This document shows, in pieces, positions 54,231 to 61,368 of a DNA stretch of 64,000 nucleotides. The stretch's first letter is position 1. Each line of letters opens with the position of its first letter. The stretch is taken from positions 1 to 64,000 of the forward strand of contig JAGAKZ010000009.1 in NCBI GenBank assembly GCA_017848115.1, written 5' to 3'. Made by a program: the position numbers and the translations under genes. This DNA is from Oscillospiraceae bacterium (lineage in GTDB: Bacteria > Bacillota > Clostridia > Oscillospirales > Ruminococcaceae). A model generated the notes under the pieces. That model was not told the origin of the DNA. It was given only the letters and a program-made list of their open reading frames with translations, and searched no databases.

Positions 54231-55559
54231 TCAGCTGTTGTCTTTTCCTCTTTCCCTGACAATAAACCTTACAGGCGTACCGTCAAGCCCAAATGTCGAA
54301 CGAATCTGATTTTCAATATATCTCTGATACGAAAAATGAAACAACTCCGCTTTATTTACAAATGTAACAAACGTCGGAGGCTTTGTTGAAGCCTGTGTCA
54401 TATAATAGATCTTTAGTCTCTTACCCTTATCAGAAGGTGGCTGAACTCTGGTAGTTGCATATGCAAGAACGTCATTAAGCATACCTGTTGAGATTCTCAT
54501 ACAGTTCTGCTGATTTACCATTGATATCATATCATAGAGCTTTTCCACTCTCTGACCTGTCTTCGCAGAAATAAAGAGGAACGGAACATATGACATAAAA
54601 CTGAAATCATTTTCAAGTTTTGTTCTGTACTCATTCATAGTCTTGTCGTTCTTTTCAATCTTATCCCACTTGTTAACAACAACAATAGATGCTTTTCCCT
54701 GTTCATGAGCATATCCTGCAACTTTCGAATCCTGTTCTGTAAAGCCTTCTTCTGCGTCGATTACAATAACACAAACATCTGCTCTGTCAACAGCCATATA
54801 TGACCTTAAAACACTGTAACGTTCAATATTTTCGGTAACTCTGGCTTTTCTTCTTATGCCGGCTGTATCAATAAAAATAAATTTTCCTTTTTCGTTTTCG
54901 ATATAGGTATCAGTTGCATCACGTGTTGTACCTGCAATATTTGAAACAATAACACGTTCTTCTCCTGCTATTCTGTTTATAAGAGATGACTTTCCTACAT
55001 TAGGTTTTCCTATAACAGCAACTTTTATGCAGTCTTCTTCATAATCTTCAGTCTTATCTTCAGGAAAATACTTAAATACTTCATCAAGAAGATCTCCCGT
55101 ACCATGACCGTGAGTAGAAGAAATCGGGAAAGGTTCACCGATACCAAGATTATAAAACTCGTACACTTCCATAGGAGTATCGCCTATCTCATCACACTTG
55201 TTTACTGCAAGTATGAGCGGTTTTCCACTCTTCTGAAGCATAGCAGCAACATCATAGTCATTTGCTGTAACACCGCATCGTACATCTGTTACAAGCACTA
55301 TAACATCAGCACTTTCTATAGCAAGCTGTGCCTGCTGTTTCATACGTGACAAAATAAGATCATCTGTTTTAGGCTCTATTCCGCCTGTATCAACTATCAT
55401 GAATTCTCTGCCACGCCATTCACATTTTGAATATATACGATCTCTTGTAACACCGGGAGTATCTTCAACAATAGAAAGTCTTTTCCCGATAAGTTTATTA
55501 AAAAGTGTCGATTTTCCGACATTCGGTCTACCAACAACAGCCAATACCGGTAATGGCAT
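54231..55559 (-). CDS. der: Ribosome assembly GTPase Der (EngA)
   Basis: 442 residues with two tandem GTPase domains: GRPNVGKST near 11-19 with DTPGVTRD and NKCDE near 118-122, and GKPNVGKSS near 182-190 with DTAGIRRK and NKWDK near 295-299, then the C-terminal KH-like domain. It is required for 50S subunit maturation. ATG 55559 has AGGAG at 8 bases. It follows the rpmF terminator by only 29 bases, so it probably relies on read-through or a promoter within rpmF. Confidence 0.97.
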   Translation of the reverse strand: MPLPVLAVVGRPNVGKSTLFNKLIGKRLSIVEDTPGVTRDRIYSKCEWRGREFMIVDTGGIEPKTDDLILSRMKQQAQLAIESADVIVLVTDVRCGVTANDYDVAAMLQKSGKPLILAVNKCDEIGDTPMEVYEFYNLGIGEPFPISSTHGHGTGDLLDEVFKYFPEDKTEDYEEDCIKVAVIGKPNVGKSSLINRIAGEERVIVSNIAGTTRDATDTYIENEKGKFIFIDTAGIRRKARVTENIERYSVLRSYMAVDRADVCVIVIDAEEGFTEQDSKVAGYAHEQGKASIVVVNKWDKIEKNDKTMNEYRTKLENDFSFMSYVPFLFISAKTGQRVEKLYDMISMVNQQNCMRISTGMLNDVLAYATTRVQPPSDKGKRLKIYYMTQASTKPPTFVTFVNKAELFHFSYQRYIENQIRSTFGLDGTPVRFIVRERGKDNS

Positions 55560-55587
55560 AATTATCACTCCTTAATATAAATACGCT

Positions 55588-55623
55588 TAAAAAAAACTAG
55601 AGGAAGATCTCTCCTCCTCTAGT
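55588..55623 (-). terminator. Terminator after rpmF
   Basis: A 9-bp perfect stem (55596-55604 with 55615-55623) followed by eight T residues on the minus strand. Confidence 0.88.
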
Positions 55624-55639
55624 CATGAGAAAGTCGTTA

Positions 55640-55822
55640 TTACGCTTCCTTCTTGATTACCTCAACGCCCTTATAGAAACCACAGTTCTTGCAAACCTTA
55701 TGTGGTGAAGTGAGTTCTCCGCAGTTTGTGCATCTGCTGAATGCAGGAGCATCTAACTTCCAAACACTTGAACGTCTTTTATCACGTCTAGCCTTAGACG
55801 TTTTTCTCTTTGGTACAGCCAT
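55640..55822 (-). CDS. rpmF: Ribosomal protein L32
   Basis: 60 residues: MAVPKRKTSKARRDKRR at the start and the zinc site CTNCGELTSPHKVCKNCGFY (C-x-x-C...C-x-x-C) in the second half. This zinc-binding (C+) form suits a zinc-replete state. It is paired with yceD upstream, a widely conserved arrangement. Confidence 0.98.
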   Translation of the reverse strand: MAVPKRKTSKARRDKRRSSVWKLDAPAFSRCTNCGELTSPHKVCKNCGFYKGVEVIKKEA

Positions 55823-55852
55823 CAATATACCTCCTATCAAGCATATATTTTA

Positions 55853-56302
55853 TTAAGATGAAAAGCAATCACACTGCGATTCGTTCAAATTGCAGCCACA
55901 GGCAGTACACAGGCCCTTGCAGTCCTCATTACAAAGAATCTTAGACGGCAACTGCAACAATAAATCTGAAATTGCAATTTCTTTCAAATCAATGCTCTCA
56001 TTATCAGCAACAATATACTCATCATTATCTGAAGCAAGAGATTTAACGACTACATGTTCAAAATCGTAAACATAAGAACGTTCAAATTCTTCTAAGCATC
56101 TGTCACATATAAGTTTCAGGGTAAACTCTGTAGTAAATTTGAGCTTAACTATTCCGGCACGATTAAATGCCTGTCCTCTTATAACTACAGGAGAAGCAAA
56201 ATCATAGCCATGAATATCAGTAATGTCGGCTAAAGCGACAGAAACATCAATCGGCAGAATTTCTCCCGGTACATTAAATACTTTTCTTAGATTAATAACC
56301 AT
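55853..56302 (-). CDS. YceD (DUF177) family protein
   Basis: A 149-residue protein with LICDRCLEEFERSY near 84-97 and, at the end, CNEDCKGLCTACGCNLNESQCDC, the paired cysteines typical of clostridial YceD. The family is linked to 23S rRNA accumulation and ribosome assembly in plants and bacteria, fitting its place directly before rpmF (30 bases). Confidence 0.92.
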   Translation of the reverse strand: MVINLRKVFNVPGEILPIDVSVALADITDIHGYDFASPVVIRGQAFNRAGIVKLKFTTEFTLKLICDRCLEEFERSYVYDFEHVVVKSLASDNDEYIVADNESIDLKEIAISDLLLQLPSKILCNEDCKGLCTACGCNLNESQCDCFSS

Positions 56303-56334
56303 AACTTTTACACCCTTAGAGCATCACGAAAATA

Positions 56335-56363
56335 ATTATACCAAATAAAAGCCTTATTGTCAA
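56335..56363 (-). promoter_or_regulatory. Perfect consensus promoter of yceD-rpmF
   Basis: On the minus strand TTGACA (56358-56363), 17-base spacer, TATAAT (56335-56340). It starts about 33 bases before the yceD ATG and explains high expression of the ribosomal protein. Confidence 0.9.
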
Positions 56364-56381
56364 GACCTTTTCATTTGAAAA

Positions 56382-56789
56382 TTAGCCTATGAACTTTGTA
56401 ACGCTCTGTGGCATATCGCTTTCGTTAGCTGATACTGTGAATACGATAGTTGTTTCTTCACCTGTAAGAGCTGAAAGCTTTTCGAGCATATTACCGAGTG
56501 CTTCGTAGTCACGTCCGCCGATTTTGAGGATACCGTCAACGAAAATTTCCTTGATGTCATAGTTGCCTGCGAGCATACCTGCTACAAAACCGTAAAATGC
56601 ATCAAAGCCTTCAACCTTGAAGTATTCTGTATCACACCATCTTACCTTATAGCTTATCTGTGTTCTGAGATTTGCACCTTTTTCGATGCAAACGAGATTT
56701 CCGTTTGTTGACTTAACGGCTTCGTTCATCATGTCGATAATTATCTTAGTTTTACCTGTTCCTTTTTCACCAGTTATTAATTTTATCAT
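56382..56789 (-). CDS. Small P-loop NTPase-like protein, function unknown
   Basis: A 135-residue protein starting MIKLITGEKGTGKTKIII, a clear Walker A (GEKGTGKT at 7-14), with IKEIFVDGILKIGG near 77-90 as possible Walker B and TIVFTVSAN near the end. It is too short for a full AAA or RecA domain but is conserved in clostridia, sometimes labelled PilT-like without evidence. It follows pgi by 50 bases on the same strand. ATG 56789 has GGAGA at 6 bases. Confidence 0.7.
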   Translation of the reverse strand: MIKLITGEKGTGKTKIIIDMMNEAVKSTNGNLVCIEKGANLRTQISYKVRWCDTEYFKVEGFDAFYGFVAGMLAGNYDIKEIFVDGILKIGGRDYEALGNMLEKLSALTGEETTIVFTVSANESDMPQSVTKFIG

Positions 56790-56838
56790 AATATTTCTCC
56801 ATTCCGCCAATAATTCTTAGTGGCTGTTTTATTTATAC

Positions 56839-58173
56839 TCAGCCGAGCTTAGCTTCAAGCTCTGCCTTTTTATCTTCGTAACCCGGTTTTCCGAGAAGCG
56901 CAAACATATTTGCCTTATAGCTTTCAACACCAGGCTGGTTGAAAGGATTTACACCGAGGAGATATCCTGAAACTGCACAAGCCTTTTCAAAGAAGTAGAT
57001 CATATAACCTACGCTGTACTCTGTAGTATCTTCAAGTTCAAGAACTATGTTCGGTACACCGCCTTCTGTATGTGCAATTACAGTACCTTCCTGTGCTTTC
57101 TTGTTTACAACAGACATATTCTGATTTGTAAGGAAGTTAAGTCCGTCAAGATTTTCTGCATCATCTTCAAGGAAGAAATCCTGCTGTGGCTTCTTGATAT
57201 CCATTACTGTTTCAAACATTATTCTTGAACCGTCCTGGATAAACTGACCCATTGAATGAAGGTCTGTTGAGAATGTAACAGCTGATGGGAATATACCCTT
57301 ATTATCCTTACCTTCACTTTCGCCGAAAAGTTGTTTGTACCATTCTGCCATCATAGTAAAGCTTGGATCGTAAGAAACAAGAAGTTCAACACTCTTGCCT
57401 TTTCTGTTGAGGATATTTCTGTATGCTGCATACTTGTAACAATCGTTGTTGTCAAAATCAGCCATATAATCATTCTGAGCCTTTGCAGCACCCTGCATAA
57501 GAGCATCGATATCACATCCTGCAGCAGCTATAGGAAGAAGACCTACTGCTGTAAGAACTGAAAATCTTCCGCCAACATCATCCGGAACAACAAATGTTTC
57601 ATAACCTTCTGTATCAGCCAGTGACTTGAGTGTACCCTTAGCCTTATCTGTTGTACAGAAAATTCTTTCCTTTGCACCTTCCTTGCCGTACTTGTCTTCA
57701 ACCATCTTTCTGAATACTCTGAAAGCAAGTGCAGGCTCTGTTGTTGTACCTGACTTTGAGATAACATTTACTGAAAAATCCTTGCCTTCACAGATAGAAA
57801 TAACCTGATTGAGATATGACGGGCTTATATTGTTGCCTACAAAATAAATGTCAGGTGTATCTTTCTTGAGGTTGTTATAGAAAGGTGACTTGATAAGTTC
57901 GATAACTGCTCTTGCACCAAGATATGAACCACCTATACCGATAACAATAAGTACATCGGAATTTTTCTTAATTTTTTCAGCTGCGACCTTTATACGTGCA
58001 AACTCGTCTTTGTCATAGTTTTCAGGAAGATCGAGCCAGCCGAGAAAATCGTTTCCGAGACCTTTCTTATTGTGAAGAAGATCAACTGCTGTTTCAACCT
58101 GAGGCTTGATGCCTGCGAGTTCATCACTGTTTACAAAGCTTTCAAGATACTTTGAGTTTAATTTTAATGTCAT
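56839..58173 (-). CDS. pgi: Glucose-6-phosphate isomerase
   Basis: A 444-residue enzyme of the short Firmicute type interconverting glucose-6-phosphate and fructose-6-phosphate. [16 protein letters not shown] near 76-91 and [22 protein letters not shown] near 130-151 form the phosphate site; [24 protein letters not shown] near 285-308 carries catalytic residues. ATG 58173 has GGAGG upstream. It supplies sugar phosphates for the nucleotide sugars of the glycan cluster. Confidence 0.97.
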   Translation of the reverse strand: MTLKLNSKYLESFVNSDELAGIKPQVETAVDLLHNKKGLGNDFLGWLDLPENYDKDEFARIKVAAEKIKKNSDVLIVIGIGGSYLGARAVIELIKSPFYNNLKKDTPDIYFVGNNISPSYLNQVISICEGKDFSVNVISKSGTTTEPALAFRVFRKMVEDKYGKEGAKERIFCTTDKAKGTLKSLADTEGYETFVVPDDVGGRFSVLTAVGLLPIAAAGCDIDALMQGAAKAQNDYMADFDNNDCYKYAAYRNILNRKGKSVELLVSYDPSFTMMAEWYKQLFGESEGKDNKGIFPSAVTFSTDLHSMGQFIQDGSRIMFETVMDIKKPQQDFFLEDDAENLDGLNFLTNQNMSVVNKKAQEGTVIAHTEGGVPNIVLELEDTTEYSVGYMIYFFEKACAVSGYLLGVNPFNQPGVESYKANMFALLGKPGYEDKKAELEAKLG

Positions 58174-58212
58174 CGTATGGACCTCCATAAAGTTTTTACT
58201 TGTCTTACTGTA

Positions 58213-58241
58213 ATTTTACTATATTATGATTTTTTTTTCAA
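58213..58241 (-). promoter_or_regulatory. SigmaA-type promoter of pgi
   Basis: On the minus strand TTGAAA (58236-58241), 17-base spacer, TAAAAT (58213-58218), 40 bases before the pgi start. Confidence 0.7.
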
Positions 58242-58284
58242 GCCAATAATCGATTATTGTACGTATTCTACAAATATTTTTTTA

Positions 58285-59445
58285 TTATTTGAACATTTTG
58301 CCCATTAGTTTTAGTAAAGACTTCAAAAATGTATTCTTTTCAACAGCGTTTTTTGTTATTAAAGGAGTTTCATATAATAAAGTTTCACCACAATAAAATG
58401 CAACTTCTCCTACACGTTGCCCCTGTCTTACGGGAGCCTTTACATATCCCGGAAGAAAAATAACTGCTGAAAGTTCACTCTCATGTGATTTTGACACAAC
58501 AAGCATCGGGAATTTTTCCACTTTTACCTCAACGGCAGCATCTGTTCCTTTTTTTACTTTTAACGGTTTCATATATTCTTCTGAAAAACCGGGAACCACT
58601 GTTTTATAAAATAAAAAACCTTTATCAAGAAGCTTTCCGGCTACGGTAAATCTGTCTTTACTGTCTGTGCAGCCTAACACAACTGCAATATACGATTCGC
58701 TGTTACGTGATGCACTCGCTATAACAGAGTAGCCTGAAAGTTCCGTATGTGAAGCTTTCATTCCGGTTATTCCGTTATAACGGTTTACCATGGTATTTTC
58801 ATTTACCAGTTCTGTTTTTCCATCACGTATATATTCGATACGTGTGGTCATTATCTCGTAAAGTTCCTCATATTTTAAAAGCTCCGCTGCAAGAAGTGCG
58901 GTATCATGTGCGGTAGTATACTGATTTTCATCATCGTGATTTGCACATGATGTAAAATGTGTATCTTTCATTCCGAGTTCTCCCGCACGCTCGTTCATAA
59001 GAGATACAAACTTCTGAGTATCACCGCTTATTTCTTCTGCAAATACAATTGCCGCATCGTTGGCATTTCCGATAAGAAGACCTTTAAAAAGCTCTGATAC
59101 TGTAATTTTCTCACCATTGTCAAGCCATATGACAGCACCACCGGCATTATGTGCATTTAAAGAAGCTGTCAGTTCTGTATCATATTCAAAAATTCCGTCA
59201 TTTAGCTTTTCAACGGCAATAAGCGCTGTCATAAGTTTATTCACAGCACCCATAGGAACTTTTTTGTATTCATCTCTGCTGCTGACTACGTATCCCGTAG
59301 AAGCCTCCATAAGCACATATGACTGCATTTCAAAAGAATCAACATCGTCATCCGCAAAAATACCAATCTGATAAAACTTTGAAAAAATCAGTACCGGAAC
59401 CAGAAGAATAATTAAAAATAATCTCAATATCTTTTTTATACGCAT
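58285..59445 (-). CDS. D-alanyl-D-alanine carboxypeptidase (DacF) homologue without catalytic serine
   Basis: 386 residues, colinear with peptidase family S11: an N-terminal membrane anchor or signal (about 1-30), LMEASTGYVVSSRDEYKKVPMG near 46-67, the catalytic domain, then the beta-rich C-terminal domain and a final amphipathic helix (KSLLKLMGKMF). Active enzymes have S-x-x-K (P-x-A-S-x-T-K), S-x-N and K-T-G. Here the positions read M-G-A-V-N-K (Ser to Ala, codon at 59245-59247), G-N-A-N and G-M-K-A-S, so all three motifs are changed. It should not cleave or bind beta-lactams covalently; a binding or scaffold role in the envelope is inferred. Confidence 0.85.
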   Translation of the reverse strand: MRIKKILRLFLIILLVPVLIFSKFYQIGIFADDDVDSFEMQSYVLMEASTGYVVSSRDEYKKVPMGAVNKLMTALIAVEKLNDGIFEYDTELTASLNAHNAGGAVIWLDNGEKITVSELFKGLLIGNANDAAIVFAEEISGDTQKFVSLMNERAGELGMKDTHFTSCANHDDENQYTTAHDTALLAAELLKYEELYEIMTTRIEYIRDGKTELVNENTMVNRYNGITGMKASHTELSGYSVIASASRNSESYIAVVLGCTDSKDRFTVAGKLLDKGFLFYKTVVPGFSEEYMKPLKVKKGTDAAVEVKVEKFPMLVVSKSHESELSAVIFLPGYVKAPVRQGQRVGEVAFYCGETLLYETPLITKNAVEKNTFLKSLLKLMGKMFK

Positions 59446-59514
59446 CTTTTCTCACCCGAAATATTTATTTATAAATAAAATATATATACGGGAAATGGAA
59501 AATATGAAAAAAAT

Positions 59515-59568
59515 AAAAAAACAAAAAATACACGATATCTTTTCTGAGTATCGTGTATTTTTATTTTA
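59515..59568 (-). terminator. Terminator after the HPr-like gene
   Basis: A perfect 12-bp stem (59526-59537 with 59549-59560) with T runs on both sides, between the HPr-like gene and the DacF homologue. Confidence 0.88.
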
Positions 59569-59583
59569 CTGATTTATTTTACA

Positions 59584-59811
59584 TTACATTGCTGAAAAGT
59601 TCTTTATTCCGCTTATAAAACCCTCATCGTCAGTGTATGCGTTCATCTTAACAGGTCTATCAAGGTCAAGACTGAATATTCCCATTATTGACTTTGCATC
59701 AACTGCGTATCTTCCGGAAACCAACTCGATCTTGAAGTTGTAATCAGAAACAAAATTTACAAACTTCTTAACATCGTCCACTCCGGACAAAACAATATTC
59801 TGAGTAATCAT
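59584..59811 (-). CDS. HPr-like (Crh-like) protein without the phospho-histidine
   Basis: A 75-residue HPr-fold protein. The C-terminal half keeps VDAKSIMGIFSL (residues about 37-48), the regulatory serine region equivalent to Ser46 of HPr. The N-terminal catalytic loop, normally G-L-H-A-R-P, is replaced by SGVDDVKKF, so it cannot carry phosphate for the sugar PTS. Bacillus Crh shows the same loss and works in catabolite repression after serine phosphorylation. ATG 59811 has GGAGG; the longer frame is not family-like. Confidence 0.85.
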   Translation of the reverse strand: MITQNIVLSGVDDVKKFVNFVSDYNFKIELVSGRYAVDAKSIMGIFSLDLDRPVKMNAYTDDEGFISGIKNFSAM

Positions 59812-59860
59812 TAAACAAACCTCCAGGAAATGTCTTATATCAAAAATATCTTCTGCTTTA

Positions 59861-59889
59861 ACTATAACACCAAAAATATTAATAGTCAA
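59861..59889 (-). promoter_or_regulatory. SigmaA-type promoter of the HPr-like gene
   Basis: On the minus strand TTGACT (59884-59889), 17-base spacer, TATAGT (59861-59866). Its -35 box is only 4 bases from the -35 box of the divergent mtaB promoter. Confidence 0.75.
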
Positions 59890-59893
59890 GTGA

Positions 59894-59922
59894 TTGAAAT
59901 TTTTTTGTAACTTTAGTATAAT
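59894..59922 (+). promoter_or_regulatory. SigmaA-type promoter of mtaB
   Basis: TTGAAA (59894-59899), 17-base spacer, TATAAT (59917-59922), 72 bases before the TTG start. Confidence 0.75.
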
Positions 59923-59993
59923 GTCTTTATGAGGGAAACCTCATCTAAAATGCAGTATGCACATATCATTTTACCATATAAAGGAGAATACAC

Positions 59994-61301
59994 TTGAATG
60001 TTTTTTTTATAACTTTTGGCTGTAAAGTAAATTGCTATGAAACCGAATGTATAAAAGAAGAATTTTTAAAAAAAGGTTTTATGGTATCAAAAACACATGA
60101 AGAAGCGGATGTAATAGTCATAAATTCCTGTACAGTCACATCATCAGGTGATAAAAAGCTTAGGCAAACCATAAGAAAAATGCGACATGAATCCCCCCAT
60201 TCAATCATTGTTCTTACAGGATGCTATCCTCAGGCCTTCAGAGAAAAAGCCGCATCACTTACTGAAGCTGACATAATTACAGGTACAAAGGATCGTCGTC
60301 AGATAACAACTCTTGTTGACGAGTTTATAAAGGACCGTATGAAAAAAATAAGTGTCAAAGAATACACTGTAAATGATCCTATAGAAGACATTACCTGTTC
60401 GTCATTTGAATCAAAGACACGTGCTTTTGTAAAAATACAAGATGGCTGCAATCAATTTTGCTCATACTGCATAATACCGTACTCAAGAGGTCGCATACGT
60501 TCAAAATCTCTCGAAACCCTTACCGGAGAAGTAAAAAAATTTGCAGAAAGCGGACATCAAGAAATAGTTCTTGTCGGAATAAATCTTGCTTTTTACGGAG
60601 CAGAATACGGTATATCGCTTACTGACGCTGTTGAAGCATGCAGCGAGATAGACGGAGTGACAAGAATACGCCTCGGCTCCCTTGAACCCGAAAAAATTCT
60701 TGACCGTGACCTTGAACGTCTGTCTGAAAATAAAAAGTTCTGTCCTCAGTTTCATCTTTCTCTTCAGAGTGGCTGTGACAAAACCCTCAGAAATATGAAC
60801 AGAAAATACACCGGTGCCGAATATGAACAGCTTGTAGAAAAAATAAGGGAAAAATTTGACTCACCGTCAATAACAACAGATATTATGGTCGGCTTTCCCG
60901 GTGAAACAGATGAAGACTTTGAAGAAAGCTTAAATTTTGTAAAAAAAATAGGTTTTTCAAAAATACATGTATTTCCCTATTCTGTAAGAGAAGGCACAAA
61001 AGCTGCCTCCATGCCAGATCAGATCGACGGCGGCACCAAAACAAAAAGAGCTATGATAATGTCAAAACTCGGTGAAGAACTCGAAGCAGATTTTCTTAAA
61101 AAGCAAGTTGGGAAAACCTTTCCAATATTATTTGAAAAAGAAAACTGCACAGATTTTCATCAAGGATATAGTCCGAATTATACATTAGTTAAAATTAAAC
61201 GTTCAGACCCTATAAAAAGTTTGCGTAACATGATTTTTTATGTTAATATAAAAGAAGCTGTAAATGATTTTTGTGTCGGTGAGATACAAATAACAGAATA
61301 A
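59994..61301 (+). CDS. mtaB: tRNA t6A37 methylthiotransferase MtaB
   Basis: A 435-residue radical-SAM enzyme that adds a methylthio group to t6A37 of tRNAs reading ANN codons. The N-terminal cluster domain has FGCKVNCYETE near 8-18, VINSCTV near 43-49 and LTGCYPQ near 77-83; the radical SAM motif is C-N-Q-F-C-S-Y-C near 151-158; the C-terminal TRAM part follows (LFEKENCTDFHQGYSPNY). Start is TTG, with AAGGAG at 7 bases. Confidence 0.95.
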   Translation: MNVFFITFGCKVNCYETECIKEEFLKKGFMVSKTHEEADVIVINSCTVTSSGDKKLRQTIRKMRHESPHSIIVLTGCYPQAFREKAASLTEADIITGTKDRRQITTLVDEFIKDRMKKISVKEYTVNDPIEDITCSSFESKTRAFVKIQDGCNQFCSYCIIPYSRGRIRSKSLETLTGEVKKFAESGHQEIVLVGINLAFYGAEYGISLTDAVEACSEIDGVTRIRLGSLEPEKILDRDLERLSENKKFCPQFHLSLQSGCDKTLRNMNRKYTGAEYEQLVEKIREKFDSPSITTDIMVGFPGETDEDFEESLNFVKKIGFSKIHVFPYSVREGTKAASMPDQIDGGTKTKRAMIMSKLGEELEADFLKKQVGKTFPILFEKENCTDFHQGYSPNYTLVKIKRSDPIKSLRNMIFYVNIKEAVNDFCVGEIQITE

Positions 61302-61368
61302 ATTTAAATATCCGCAATTTTCCATAGAGTTTTTGCCGGAAATCATGTGCGGAGAAATGGAGTTTAAA

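Noticed and set aside
61302-61368. Possible purine riboswitch ahead of purL
   Set aside because: The gap is only 67 bases and shows one short 5-bp stem, too little for a purine or other known riboswitch fold.
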